The notes under the pieces were generated by a model, which had not been told where the DNA came from, searched no databases, and was given only the letters and a program-made list of their open reading frames with translations. DNA of 64,000 nucleotides, taken from NCBI RefSeq assembly GCF_027938815.1, contig NZ_CP115913.1, forward strand, positions 1,460,001 through 1,524,000. The letters run 5' to 3'. Made by a program: the position numbers and the translations under genes. This document shows positions 36,771 through 45,854 of the stretch, in pieces. Position 1 is the stretch's first letter, and each line of letters begins with the position of its first letter. The stretch is from Oceanirhabdus sp. W0125-5 (GTDB lineage Bacteria; Bacillota; Clostridia; Clostridiales; Clostridiaceae).

Positions 36771-37472
36771 TTATTTGACTAATTCTAAGTATTTACTAAC
36801 AACTGATTCTGCTAAACATTTTGATGAGTCAATAATATTAATGGGAGTATTATGTGTTTTTTCTAATACTACATTTAGATCAGTGCAAGCTATTACAATA
36901 CTATCAATAGATTCCTTCTTTGCATCTTCTATAAGTTCATTCCAAATACCTATATTTTCTATGTTCTCTTTGTCGACTTTTATATTTTGAATAAGATTAT
37001 TTAACTTAACTTGCCATTCTTCTTTAAAAGTAAACTTATGACCATTACCAATTATACCTTTTTGATAAATTCCAGACTCAAATGTTGAGGCAGTAGAAAA
37101 TAAAGTTACATTTTGTAAAACTAATGGTAATTGTTTTACTGTTTCTGTTACTATGTTTAATAAAGGAATATTGATAAAATCGGTTAATTCATTAAAGTAT
37201 ACATGTGCCGAATTGCATGGCATTGCAATAAAACTTACACCGATTGATTCAAGCTTTTGCAATCCTTTAATTATAGAATTTTTCATAAGTTCATGATTTA
37301 TTGGGCGATCAATGTAAAATGGGGTTGGTAAAGAATATATCATCATTGGTGGAAACTCTTCATCATACTTTGCTCCATATTGAAATTGACATTCATCAAC
37401 AACTAAATCAACAAATGGTGCTGTTGACCTTGGACCCATTCCAGCTAAAATACCAATAAACTTTTCAGTCAT
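36771..37472 (-). CDS. Aspartate/glutamate racemase family protein
   Basis: 233 residues. The two catalytic cysteines of the cofactor-independent racemases are Cys86 in MPCNSAH and Cys196 in VIACTDLN. The N-terminal IGILAGMGPRSTAPF loop is typical of the aspartate-racemase subfamily. The AGGAGG site lies before ATG 37472. The gene sits on the minus strand between the two halves of a split repeat. Substrate (Asp, Glu or another amino acid) is undetermined. Confidence 0.87.
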   Translation of the reverse strand: MTEKFIGILAGMGPRSTAPFVDLVVDECQFQYGAKYDEEFPPMMIYSLPTPFYIDRPINHELMKNSIIKGLQKLESIGVSFIAMPCNSAHVYFNELTDFINIPLLNIVTETVKQLPLVLQNVTLFSTASTFESGIYQKGIIGNGHKFTFKEEWQVKLNNLIQNIKVDKENIENIGIWNELIEDAKKESIDSIVIACTDLNVVLEKTHNTPINIIDSSKCLAESVVSKYLELVK

Positions 37473-37744
37473 TTAAATAACCTCCTAAAAAATATAACTG
37501 CAAATAACTATTTTATGAATTAATTATCATTCTATATTATACATTATTTTACTGTATATAAACAAAAACATTTATAAAATCCTGGTGCTATAAAGAACTA
37601 TCAACCTTATTCCAAAACGTAACTAATTATTTTAATTTTATTAGCAAAGAATATTTACTTAATTCATAAGAAAGAATAATTTTATTGGTTTATAATAAAT
37701 AGAATTATTCTTTATTTAATTTTCAAGTATAACTTTGAAACAAG

Positions 37745-37869
37745 AATACAATATTTTATCTCAGATAAAATGAGTAAAAATATATTGTTCTAAAGAACAA
37801 TAAGATATAGTTTCTGCGTAAGCAGAAACATCCATAATTCTCCATTCTCAATTCTCCATTCTCAATTTG
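37745..37869 (+). repeat. Intergenic repeat, copy 12, right half
   Basis: AATACAATATTTTATCTCAGATAAAATGAG..., TTGTTCTAAAGAACAATAAG, hairpin GTTTCTGCGTAAGCAGAAAC, right arm CATCCATAATTCTCCATT.... Confidence 0.85.
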
Positions 37870-37872
37870 TTT

Positions 37873-37895
37873 TAAAAGCACGCAGAGCGTGTTTT
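37873..37895 (+). terminator. Hairpin of the GCACGC type
   Basis: AGCACGC, loop AGA, GCGTGTTTT. It is similar to the hairpins at 16255 and 58060 and directly follows the repeat arm. Confidence 0.55.
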
Positions 37896-38053
37896 AGTAA
37901 ATTATCGCTTTAGCACAGTAGGAAAAATAATCTTTTATTAAAGAAGGGGAATAGGAGGAGAATCGAGAATAAGTTATTTAATGGAGTGAAAATACTGAAA
38001 ATTTCGAATGATTTTTAAATTAAGATATTTTACTTTAGTGGAGGGATATTTAT
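37896..38053. other. hutU upstream region
   Basis: No gene is visible. The hutU ribosome site GTGGAGGG lies ~38038-38045. I could not define promoter boxes. Confidence 0.4.
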
Positions 38054-40084
38054 ATGATTAACAACGTTGATATTAAAAAGGGGATGACAATTAAATTAGA
38101 ATTTCCTAATGGTTTACCAAAGATGCCAAAATTTGAAGAGGGCATAAGAAGAGCTCCTGACAGGGGGTTTACATTAAGTAAGGCACAAACCGAACTTGCA
38201 CTTAAGAATGCTCTGAGATATATTCCAGAGGAGTATCATGAAGAGTTGGCACCTGAGTTTTTAGAAGAATTATTAACAATGGGAAGAATTTACGGCTATA
38301 GATTTAGACCAGAAGGAAATCTTTATGGAAAGCCTATTGATGAGTATAAAGGTAAATGTGTTTCAGGTAAAGCATTCCAAATCATGATTGATAATAATTT
38401 AGATTTTGCTGTAGCGCTTTATCCATATGAGCTTGTTACTTATGGGGAAACAGGGCAAGTATGTCAGAATTGGATGCAGTACAGTTTAATAAAGAAATAC
38501 TTAGAAGAGATTACTGATGATCAAACTTTAGTTATTGAATCAGGACATCCTTTAGGACTGTTTAGATCAAAACCTGATGCACCAAGAGTAATAATAACTA
38601 ATGGTTTATTTGTTGGTATGTATGATAATCCAAATGATTGGCATGAAGCTATGCAATTAGGTGTATCTAACTACGGACAAATGACAGCCGGAGGATGGAT
38701 GTATATAGGGCCACAAGGAATTGTTCATGGTACGTTCAATACACTTCTTAATGCAGGTAGATTGAAATTAGGAGTTCCTGATGATGGAGATTTAAAAGGG
38801 AAATTATTTATTACATCAGGATTAGGCGGAATGAGTGGTGCACAACCTAAAGCAGCCGATATTGCAGGTGCTGTTTCTATTACTGCTGAGGTGGATGCTT
38901 CAAGAATTGAAACTAGACACTCACAAGGATGGGTTTCAAAAAGATCTGATGATTTAGAAGAAATCTTCCATATGGCTCAAGAAGCTCTTTCTAAAAAAGA
39001 AGTGCTTTCAATAGCATACGAAGGTAATGTGGTAGATTTATTACAGTATGTTGTAGATAATAACATACATGTTGACCTTTTATCTGATCAAACTTCATGT
39101 CATGCAGTTTATGAAGGTGGGTACTGTCCTCAAGGAATAACTTTTGAAGAGAGAACAAGACTTCTTAAAGAAGATAGAGAAGAGTTTAATAAATTAGTTG
39201 ATAAAACATTAAAGAAACATTTTGAGCTTATTAAAATTTTAAGTGATAGAGGAACGTATTTCTTTGACTATGGGAATGCATTCATGAAGTCTGTATTTGA
39301 TGCAGGAGTTAAGGAAATATCAAATAATAAAGTAAATGATAAGGAAGGATTTATTTATCCATCATATGTTGAGGATATTATGGGACCTATGTTATTTGAC
39401 TATGGATATGGTCCATTTAGATGGGTATGTTTAAGCGGAAAACCTGAAGATCTATCAAAAACAGATTTTGCTGCTATGGAATGTATAGATCCAAATAGAA
39501 GAGGACAGGACAGAGATAATTATATTTGGATTAGAGATGCTGAGAAAAATGCTCTTGTTGTAGGAACACAAGCAAGAATTTTATATCAAGATGCAGAAGG
39601 TAGAATGAAGATTGCTCTTAAGTTTAATGAAATGGTTAGAAGAGGTGAGGTTGGACCTATTATGTTAGGTAGAGACCACCATGATGTAAGTGGAACAGAT
39701 TCACCATTCAGAGAAACATCAAATATCAAAGATGGTTCAAGAATATGTGCAGATATGGCAATTCAATGTTATGCAGGTAATGCTGCAAGAGGAATGAGCC
39801 TAATAGCACTTCATAATGGTGGAGGAGTTGGAATTGGTAAATCCATAAATGGTGGATTTGGATTAGTTCTTGATGGAAGCAAGAGAGTTGATGAAATTAT
39901 CAAGAGTGCAATGGCATGGGATGTTATGAGTGGAGTTGCAAGAAGAAACTGGGCAAGAAATCCTCATTCTATAGAAGTAAGTTTAGAGTATAATGAAAAA
40001 AATAAGGGTACAGATCATATCACTATTCCTTATGTCGCAAACGAAGATATGCTTAAAAACTTAATTAATAATAGAATTAAATAA
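38054..40084 (+). CDS. hutU: Urocanate hydratase
   Basis: 676 residues, the long urocanase form common in clostridia and relatives (the Pseudomonas enzyme is ~557). Diagnostic stretches include YPYELVTYGETGQVCQNW, SGHPLGLFRS, AGGWMYIGPQGIVHGT (~210-225), DQTSCHAVYEGGYCPQG and LGRDHHDVSGTDSP. It uses tightly bound NAD+ to convert urocanate to imidazolone propionate in histidine breakdown. No hutH, hutI or formiminotransferase gene lies in this window. A split repeat lies on each side. Confidence 0.95.
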   Translation: MINNVDIKKGMTIKLEFPNGLPKMPKFEEGIRRAPDRGFTLSKAQTELALKNALRYIPEEYHEELAPEFLEELLTMGRIYGYRFRPEGNLYGKPIDEYKGKCVSGKAFQIMIDNNLDFAVALYPYELVTYGETGQVCQNWMQYSLIKKYLEEITDDQTLVIESGHPLGLFRSKPDAPRVIITNGLFVGMYDNPNDWHEAMQLGVSNYGQMTAGGWMYIGPQGIVHGTFNTLLNAGRLKLGVPDDGDLKGKLFITSGLGGMSGAQPKAADIAGAVSITAEVDASRIETRHSQGWVSKRSDDLEEIFHMAQEALSKKEVLSIAYEGNVVDLLQYVVDNNIHVDLLSDQTSCHAVYEGGYCPQGITFEERTRLLKEDREEFNKLVDKTLKKHFELIKILSDRGTYFFDYGNAFMKSVFDAGVKEISNNKVNDKEGFIYPSYVEDIMGPMLFDYGYGPFRWVCLSGKPEDLSKTDFAAMECIDPNRRGQDRDNYIWIRDAEKNALVVGTQARILYQDAEGRMKIALKFNEMVRRGEVGPIMLGRDHHDVSGTDSPFRETSNIKDGSRICADMAIQCYAGNAARGMSLIALHNGGGVGIGKSINGGFGLVLDGSKRVDEIIKSAMAWDVMSGVARRNWARNPHSIEVSLEYNEKNKGTDHITIPYVANEDMLKNLINNRIK

Positions 40085-40126
40085 AGCATAGAATATGATT
40101 CAGAATAAAGATTTAATTAAAATCAT

Positions 40127-40274
40127 AATGGAGAATGTAGAATGGATAATGTAGAATGATGGACATTTCACTCTGTGAAATTTTAGTTTTCTAGTTCTTT
40201 GTACAATAGGGTTTTACTCGTTTCATTTTGAATGAAACATTGTAGTTTGAACATGATATTTTTTATAAAAGAAT
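40127..40274 (+). repeat. Intergenic repeat, copy 13, left half
   Basis: Heptads, TTTCACTCTGTGAAA, TAGTTCTTTGTA, CTCGTTTCATTTTGAATGAAACATTGTA. It ends in the tail ATTTTTTATAAAAGAAT that is shared with copy 2. Confidence 0.82.
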
Positions 40275-40281
40275 AATACAC

Positions 40282-40321
40282 AAAAAACTGATTATAGACT
40301 TAGTCTATAATCAGTTTTTGT
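40282..40321. terminator. Terminator inside the split repeat, downstream of hutU
   Basis: AAAAACTGATTATAGAC (40283-40299), loop TTA, and the exact complement (40303-40319): a 17-bp perfect stem with A and T runs. Confidence 0.85.
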
Positions 40322-40461
40322 TAACAGCATAAAAGGTTTGATATTTAAATAGTGGCACGATAACTAACTTTATTATTAATCAAAATACTTATAATTTTGT
40401 TGTAGTAATTATGTATCAAAAGAATTTAAGGGTTTCAAATTTAAAGAAATATTGAATTATA

Positions 40462-40577
40462 AATACTGATTTTATCCAAGATAAAATCAGTAAAGCGTTT
40501 CTCTTAAAGAACAATAAAATATAGTTTTTGCCATAAAGCAAAAACATCCATCATTCTACATTCTAAATTCTCCATTT
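40462..40577 (+). repeat. Intergenic repeat, copy 13, right half
   Basis: TTTTATCCAAGATAAAAT, CTTAAAGAACAATAAAATATAG, hairpin GTTTTTGCCATAAAGCAAAAAC, right arm CATCCATCATTCTACATT.... Confidence 0.82.
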
Positions 40578-40749
40578 GTATTTATAATGTGTTGCTGGAA
40601 TCTCTATGTTTAAATTTTCCCAAAAGACTTAAACTAATTAATTGAAATAATAAAAATATATGGAAGAAATGAGAAAAAACATTCAATATTCAGAAAAATG
40701 ATGATTAAAAGTCATTGTAAAAAAGTTTTGAAATATTTAATGTTAAATA

Positions 40750-40778
40750 TTGCATTATTGAAAAGCAATGAGTATAAT
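40750..40778 (+). promoter_or_regulatory. Promoter of the lysine fermentation operon
   Basis: TTGCAT (40750-40755), 17-bp spacer, TATAAT (40773-40778). Transcription should start near 40785, ~40 nt before the riboswitch aptamer. Confidence 0.75.
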
Positions 40779-40824
40779 GAAAGTGTAAGAAAATTTTAAA
40801 GAGTTATACTTAATTAAATATTGA

Positions 40825-41003
40825 ACATAAATAGAGGCGCAAACGTATGGTAACATTTGGATGATAAAAAGAGGTTCCTTGGATGACAAGTGTGAAGGAT
40901 GCGGTTGCCGAAAGGGTATATGAGACCTTAGTATATTCTTGGGGGGCGAGAGTACATTCCGCTCACTGCCGTAAAAATATATTTTATGGAGCGCTATTTA
41001 TGT
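40825..41003 (+). ncRNA. Lysine riboswitch aptamer (L-box)
   Basis: P1 is ACATAAATA (40825-40833) paired with TATTTATGT (40995-41003), a perfect 9-bp stem. Conserved lysine-riboswitch core segments follow in order: GAGGCGC (40834-40840), GGTTGCCGAAAGGG near 40902-40915, a P4-like stem GTATAT/ATATTC, TTGGGGGGCGAG (40939-40950), CTCACTGCC (40962-40970), and a P5 hairpin CCGTAAAA/TTTTATGG (40969-40989). It precedes kal, the first gene of lysine catabolism. The covariance match was judged by eye. Confidence 0.92.
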
Positions 41004-41080
41004 GATGATTTTTTCATTTCATTGCATGAATACTTCCATATTTTTTTATGCACTGAAATAATTTCAGTGTTTTTTATTTT
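40995..41080 (+). promoter_or_regulatory. Riboswitch expression platform predicting activation by lysine
   Basis: Three exclusive helices are visible. (1) The P1 3' strand can pair onward: 40995-41008 with 41019-41032 (14 bp, three G-U). (2) 41016-41027 can pair with 41048-41059 (12 positions, one mismatch), an antiterminator. (3) The terminator is CACTGAAA (41051-41058), loop TAA, TTTCAGTG (41062-41069) plus T run. When lysine locks P1, helix 1 is lost, helix 2 forms and the terminator is blocked. Confidence 0.75.
41051..41080 (+). terminator. Riboswitch-controlled intrinsic terminator
   Basis: 8-bp stem CACTGAAA/TTTCAGTG with a three-base loop and TTTTTTATTTT tail, ~190 nt before the kal start. 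Confidence 0.82.
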
Positions 41081-41223
41081 GGGCAAAATAATGAAGTTAA
41101 GATGGAGATATTCTAAGCTAAAGATATTAATAAGATTGGGCGATCGTTTTTTATTTAAGCTTAGATGAACATCATTTACGGAAGTAGTCTGAAAAGTGAA
41201 TGATTGTGTTAGGGCAAAATAAT
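41081..41223 (+). promoter_or_regulatory. Two copies of a GGGCAAAATAAT motif in the kal leader
   Basis: GGGCAAAATAAT occurs at 41081-41092 and 41212-41223. A related AAGATTGGGC is at 41132-41141. The combined sequence AAGATTGGGCAAAATAAT occurs inverted at 53890-53907 upstream of crt. The function is unknown. Confidence 0.4.
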
Positions 41224-41273
41224 CTAATCAGTATCAAGTAATTGAATTAATTTCTTAGAAAGGGGAGAAAAAA

Positions 41274-41654
41274 ATGAAAGCTTTAATCAGAATGAGAATG
41301 AGTTCTCACGATGCACATTACGGTGGAAATTTAGTTGATGGAGCTAGAATGCTTCAATTATTTGGAGATGTAGCTACAGAGTTATTAATAAGACATGATG
41401 GGGATGAAGGGCTTTTTAAAGCATATGACAACGTTGAATTCATGGCGCCAGTATATGCTGGAGATTACATAGAAGCTGTAGGTGAGATTGTTAAAGTAGG
41501 AAACACATCTAGAAAAATGGTTTTTGAAGCTAGAAAAGTAATAGTACCAAGACCAGAAATTAGCGATTCTGCTGCAGATATCTTACCAGAACCTATAGTT
41601 GTTTGTAGAGCTAGTGGTACATGTGTTACTCCAAGTGATAAGCAAAGAAAATAA
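41274..41654 (+). CDS. kal: 3-aminobutyryl-CoA ammonia lyase
   Basis: 126 residues, a single hotdog domain ([20 protein letters not shown] with the catalytic-site region, then [21 protein letters not shown]). In clostridial lysine fermentation Kal deaminates L-3-aminobutyryl-CoA to crotonyl-CoA. It is the first gene of an eight-gene operon under the lysine riboswitch. The GGGGAGAAAAAA ribosome site is clear. Kce follows 18 nt downstream. Context makes the specific name firm. Confidence 0.93.
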   Translation: MKALIRMRMSSHDAHYGGNLVDGARMLQLFGDVATELLIRHDGDEGLFKAYDNVEFMAPVYAGDYIEAVGEIVKVGNTSRKMVFEARKVIVPRPEISDSAADILPEPIVVCRASGTCVTPSDKQRK

Positions 41655-41672
41655 ATTTCAGAGGTGATATAG

Positions 41673-42491
41673 ATGGAAAAATTAATAATCACTGCTGCAA
41701 TTTGTGGTGCAGAGGTTACAAAAGAACACAATCCAGCTGTTCCATATACTGTTGAAGAAATAGCATCTGAAGCAGAAAAAGCTTATAAAGCTGGAGCTAG
41801 TATTATACATTTACATGTTAGAGAAGATGATGGTACTCCTACGCAGGATAAAGAAAGATTTAGATTATGTATGGAAGCAATCAAAGAAAGATGTCCAGAT
41901 GCAATAGTTCAACCTTCAACTGGTGGAGCTGTTGGTATGAGTAACGATGAGAGACTACAGCCAACTGAATTAAATCCAGAGATGGCTACTTTAGATTGCG
42001 GAACTTGTAACTTTGGTGGAGATGATATATTTGTTAACACTGAAAATACAATAAAAGAATTTGGAACTAGAATGATAGAAAGAAATATCAAGCCTGAAGT
42101 TGAAGTTTTTGATAAAGGTATGATTGATATGGCTATCAGATTAAATAGAAAAGGTTTTATTAAATCTCCTATGCACTTTAACTTTGTTATGGGTGTAAAT
42201 GGTGGAATTTCGGCAACACCAAGAGATTTAGTTTTCATGGCAGGAAGTATTCCAGCAGGAAGTACTTTTACTGTTTCAGGAATTGGAAGACATCAATTTG
42301 CAATGGCTAGTATGGCTATAATAATGGGTGGACATGTTAGAGTAGGATTTGAGGACAATGTTTATATTTCTAAAGGAGTGCCTGCTAAGTCAAATGCTGA
42401 ATTAGTTGAAAGAGTTGTCAGATTAGCAAATGAGTTAGGTAGAGAAATAGCTACTCCTGCTGAAGCAAGAGAAATACTTGGATTAAACTAA
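41673..42491 (+). CDS. kce: 3-keto-5-aminohexanoate cleavage enzyme
   Basis: 272 residues, BKACE family TIM barrel. The Zn-binding HLHVR (~47-51) and late His pair region are present, with PSTGGAVGMS (~81-90) and the C-terminal HVRVGFEDNVY. It condenses 3-keto-5-aminohexanoate with acetyl-CoA to give 3-aminobutyryl-CoA and acetoacetate. The ribosome site is AGAGGTGATAT. It sits between kal and kdd in the standard pathway order. Confidence 0.95.
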   Translation: MEKLIITAAICGAEVTKEHNPAVPYTVEEIASEAEKAYKAGASIIHLHVREDDGTPTQDKERFRLCMEAIKERCPDAIVQPSTGGAVGMSNDERLQPTELNPEMATLDCGTCNFGGDDIFVNTENTIKEFGTRMIERNIKPEVEVFDKGMIDMAIRLNRKGFIKSPMHFNFVMGVNGGISATPRDLVFMAGSIPAGSTFTVSGIGRHQFAMASMAIIMGGHVRVGFEDNVYISKGVPAKSNAELVERVVRLANELGREIATPAEAREILGLN

Positions 42492-42514
42492 AATTGAGTT
42501 TGGAGGTTTTAATT

Positions 42515-43552
42515 ATGAAAAAAGGATGTAAATTTGGAACACATAGAGTTATTGCACCACAAGGAGTTTTACCACAACCTGCTACAAAAATAGATAATAA
42601 TATGGATATATACGATAATGAGATTCTTATAGATGTTCAATCTTTAAATGTTGATTCAGCTAGTTTTACACAAATCGCTGAAGATGTTGGACGTGATCCT
42701 GAGAAGATTAAAGCTAGAATCGCTGAAATAGTTGGAGAAAGAGGTAAGCAGCAGAATCCTGTTACTGGTTCAGGCGGAATGCTTATTGGTACAATCGAGA
42801 AAATTGGACCAGCTTTAGAAGGTAAGACTGACCTAAAAGTTGGAGATAAGATTGCTACATTAGTATCTCTTTCATTAACTCCATTAAGAATAGATGAGTT
42901 CATCGATGTTAAGATGGATATAGATAGAGTTGACATCAAAGGTAAAGCAATATTATTCGAAAGTGGAATATATGCTAAATTACCAACAGATATGAGTGAA
43001 GCTTTAGCTCTTGCAGCTCTTGATGTTGCAGGTGCACCAGCACAGGTTGCTAAATTAGTTAAGCCAGGACAGAAAGTAATGATTCTTGGTGGAGCTGGAA
43101 AATCAGGACTTTTATGTCTTTATGAAGCTGTTAAAAGAGTTGGACCAACTGGTCAAGTTATCGGTCTTGTAAGATTCCAAGAAGATGCTGATAGAATAAA
43201 TTCATTAAACTTACCAATAGATGTAGTTATTGCAGATGCTACTAAGCCTCTTGAAGTTTTAAACAAAACTATGGAAGTAACAAATGGTGAGGAACTTGAT
43301 ATCACAGTAAACTGTGTAAACGTTGAAAATACTGAGATGTCTACTATACTTCCAGTTAAAGATGAAGGGATTGTTTACTTCTTCTCAATGGCTACAAGCT
43401 TTACAAAAGCAGCTTTAGGAGCTGAGGGTGTAGGAAAAGACGTTAACATGATAATCGGTAATGGATATACTAAAGGTCATGCTGAAATCACTCTTTCTGT
43501 ATTAAGAGAGTGCAAAGAACTTAGAGAAATTTTCGAGAAAACTTACATTTAA
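42515..43552 (+). CDS. kdd: L-erythro-3,5-diaminohexanoate dehydrogenase
   Basis: 345 residues. An N-terminal ~150-residue substrate domain (KKGCKFGTHRVIAPQGVLPQ) precedes a Rossmann NAD(P) domain with MILGGAGKSG (~183-192). It oxidatively deaminates 3,5-diaminohexanoate to 3-keto-5-aminohexanoate. The ATG at 42515 follows GGAGGTTTT; an in-frame TTG at 42494 lies before that site and is rejected. It is part of the lysine operon. Confidence 0.94.
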   Translation: MKKGCKFGTHRVIAPQGVLPQPATKIDNNMDIYDNEILIDVQSLNVDSASFTQIAEDVGRDPEKIKARIAEIVGERGKQQNPVTGSGGMLIGTIEKIGPALEGKTDLKVGDKIATLVSLSLTPLRIDEFIDVKMDIDRVDIKGKAILFESGIYAKLPTDMSEALALAALDVAGAPAQVAKLVKPGQKVMILGGAGKSGLLCLYEAVKRVGPTGQVIGLVRFQEDADRINSLNLPIDVVIADATKPLEVLNKTMEVTNGEELDITVNCVNVENTEMSTILPVKDEGIVYFFSMATSFTKAALGAEGVGKDVNMIIGNGYTKGHAEITLSVLRECKELREIFEKTYI

Positions 43553-43577
43553 CATATATTCGGGGGGAAAAGTAATT

Positions 43578-44828
43578 ATGAAGGTAAATAGACGTAGTGA
43601 ATTATTTGGTCATATTTCAGATGAACAATGGAAAGATTGGAAATGGCAAGTTGCAAATAGAATAGAAACTGTTGAAGAACTTAAAAAGTATTTACCATTA
43701 ACTCCAGAGGAAGAAGAAGGAGCAAGAAAGTGTACAGAAACTTTAAGAATGGCTATTACTCCATACTATTTAGCACTAATTGATCCTAATGATCCAGAGG
43801 ACCCAATAAGAAAGCAGGCGTTACCTTCTGCTTTGGAGCTGCATAAATCAGACGCTGATTTATTAGATCCTCTTCATGAAGATACTGATTCACCTGTACC
43901 TGGATTAACTCATAGATATCCAGATAGAGTACTTCTTCTTATTACTGACCAGTGTTCAATGTACTGCAGACACTGTACTAGAAGAAGATTCGCAGGACAA
44001 AGTGATGCTTGTATGCCAATGGAAAGAATCGAGAAAGCTATTGAATATATAAGAAATACACCAGGAGTAAGAGATGTATTATTATCTGGTGGAGATGCAC
44101 TATTAGTTGAAGATGAAACTTTAGAGTATATCATTAAGAGATTAAGAGAAATACCACATGTTGAGATTATAAGAATAGGATCAAGAACTCCAGTTGTTCT
44201 TCCTCAGAGAATTACTCCTAATTTAGTAAACATGTTAAGTAAATATCATCCAGTATGGTTAAATACTCACTTTAACCATGCAAATGAGATTACAGAAGAA
44301 GCAGCTGAAGCATGTAAATTAATGGCTAATGCAGGAATTCCATTAGGTAACCAATCAGTGTTATTAAGAGGAGTAAATGACTGTGTTCATGTTATGAAGG
44401 ATCTTGTACATGAGTTAGTTAAGATTAGAGTAAGACCTTACTATATCTATATCTGTGATTTATCATTAGGATTAGAGCACTTTAGAACTCCTGTTTCAAA
44501 AGGTATTGAAATTATTGAGGGACTTAGAGGACATACTTCTGGATATTGTGTACCAACATTCGTTGTTGACGCACCAGGAGGAGGAGGAAAAACTCCTGTA
44601 ATGCCAAACTACGTAGTATCTCAAAGCCATAACAAAGTTATATTAAGAAACTTTGAAGGTGTTATTACAACTTATACTGAGCCTGAGAATTATACACCAG
44701 GATGTACATGTGAAGTTTGTAAAGGTGAAAAGAAAGTTGAAAAGGTTGGAGTTGCTGGATTACTTAACGGTCAGCAATTAGCTCTTGAACCAAATAATCT
44801 TGAAAGAAATAAAAGAGGACATCACTAA
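43578..44828 (+). CDS. kamA: L-lysine 2,3-aminomutase
   Basis: 416 residues, radical SAM/PLP enzyme. The Fe-S/SAM motif is C126-X3-C130-X2-C133 (CSMYCRHC). PLP binds Lys338 in PGGGGKTPVMPNY. C-terminal zinc-site cysteines lie in GCTCEVCKGE (~377-386). Length and residue spacing match the Clostridium subterminale enzyme to within one residue. It interconverts L-alpha-lysine and L-beta-lysine, the first pathway step. GGGGGGAAAAG precedes the ATG. Confidence 0.97.
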   Translation: MKVNRRSELFGHISDEQWKDWKWQVANRIETVEELKKYLPLTPEEEEGARKCTETLRMAITPYYLALIDPNDPEDPIRKQALPSALELHKSDADLLDPLHEDTDSPVPGLTHRYPDRVLLLITDQCSMYCRHCTRRRFAGQSDACMPMERIEKAIEYIRNTPGVRDVLLSGGDALLVEDETLEYIIKRLREIPHVEIIRIGSRTPVVLPQRITPNLVNMLSKYHPVWLNTHFNHANEITEEAAEACKLMANAGIPLGNQSVLLRGVNDCVHVMKDLVHELVKIRVRPYYIYICDLSLGLEHFRTPVSKGIEIIEGLRGHTSGYCVPTFVVDAPGGGGKTPVMPNYVVSQSHNKVILRNFEGVITTYTEPENYTPGCTCEVCKGEKKVEKVGVAGLLNGQQLALEPNNLERNKRGHH

Positions 44829-44831
44829 GAA

Positions 44832-45851
44832 ATGAAAAATATTCTTGAACTTATTGAGCCATATAATAGTATATCAATTATTGGAATGGCCAAAAATACA
44901 GGAAAAACAACAACTTTAAACTATATTTTGGATGAGGCCAGGGGAAAATATTCCCTTGGTCTAACGTCCATAGGGCGAGATGGAGAAGAACTGGATAGAG
45001 TGACAGCCACAGGAAAGCCTAAAATTTTTGTGGAAAATAACACTATAGTTGCAACTGCAAAAAATGCATTATTAAACAGTGATTTCACTAAGGAAATCTT
45101 ATATGTAACTGATTATACAACACCTATGGGAAGAGTAGTTATTGCAAATGCTATTAGTGCTGGTTATGTTGATCTTGCAGGCCCTTCTATAGGAACCTAT
45201 GTTGGGGATATTGTGAATCAATTATTTGATCTTAAATGTGATAAAGTAATTGTAGATGGAGCTCTTGGAAGAAAAAGTTTTGCATCACCATCCATAACAG
45301 AAGGGACAATTCTGGCAACAGGAGCTGCTCTTCATAGTGATATGGATAAGGTTGTTGATGAAACGGTTTTTACAGCTGAGATCTTATCGATAGATAAATT
45401 AGATGACTGTATAGCTTTGAGAGAAGTGGAAAAATATCCTGAGAATAGGGTCGTTATAATAGATAAGAATTATGGGGCTCTTCCTTTAGAAGTTTCAACA
45501 TCTATGATTGCAGGAAAAGAAATTAGCGAGAATATAGATGAGGAAACCAGGTATGTTTTTATAAAAGGCGTTTTGACGGATAAGGTCATGGATCAAATAA
45601 TGAAGAGCTGTAGGAAAATGAGTAATATAACATTTGTGGTTGAAGATGGTACTAAGATTTTTGCTACACAGAAAACTTTAAGTAAGTTTAAAAGGTTAGG
45701 TGGAGTAATTAAGGCTTTAAATAAAATTAATATAGCTGCTATTACTATTAATCCTACATCTCCATATGGTTATGAATTTTCAGAGGAACAGTTCTTGAGA
45801 GAACTGAGAGAAAGAACTGATATACCAGTATTCAATGTTTTGAGAGGGTAA
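44832..45851 (+). CDS. kamB: KamB, P-loop protein of the lysine fermentation operon
   Basis: 339 residues. A P-loop GMAKNTGKTT lies at 18-27, followed by a Rossmann-like region with VDLAGPSIGTYVGDI and KVIVDGALGRKSF (a possible Walker B Asp). Genes of this type are conserved between kamA and kamD/E in lysine fermenters. A role in reactivating or loading the B12-dependent KamDE has been suggested from context. That is inference; no catalytic assignment is visible. The gene is tightly packed, with gaps of 3 nt on both sides. Confidence 0.82.
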   Translation: MKNILELIEPYNSISIIGMAKNTGKTTTLNYILDEARGKYSLGLTSIGRDGEELDRVTATGKPKIFVENNTIVATAKNALLNSDFTKEILYVTDYTTPMGRVVIANAISAGYVDLAGPSIGTYVGDIVNQLFDLKCDKVIVDGALGRKSFASPSITEGTILATGAALHSDMDKVVDETVFTAEILSIDKLDDCIALREVEKYPENRVVIIDKNYGALPLEVSTSMIAGKEISENIDEETRYVFIKGVLTDKVMDQIMKSCRKMSNITFVVEDGTKIFATQKTLSKFKRLGGVIKALNKINIAAITINPTSPYGYEFSEEQFLRELRERTDIPVFNVLRG

Positions 45852-45854
45852 AAA

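Noticed and set aside
40825..41003. Cobalamin riboswitch, considered because KamDE needs B12
   Set aside because: The conserved B12-box sequence is absent, while the lysine-riboswitch core segments and junction order are present.
40986..41168. 60-residue ORF overlapping the lysine riboswitch
   Set aside because: It spans riboswitch P1, the expression platform and the terminator, so translation would conflict with the RNA folds.
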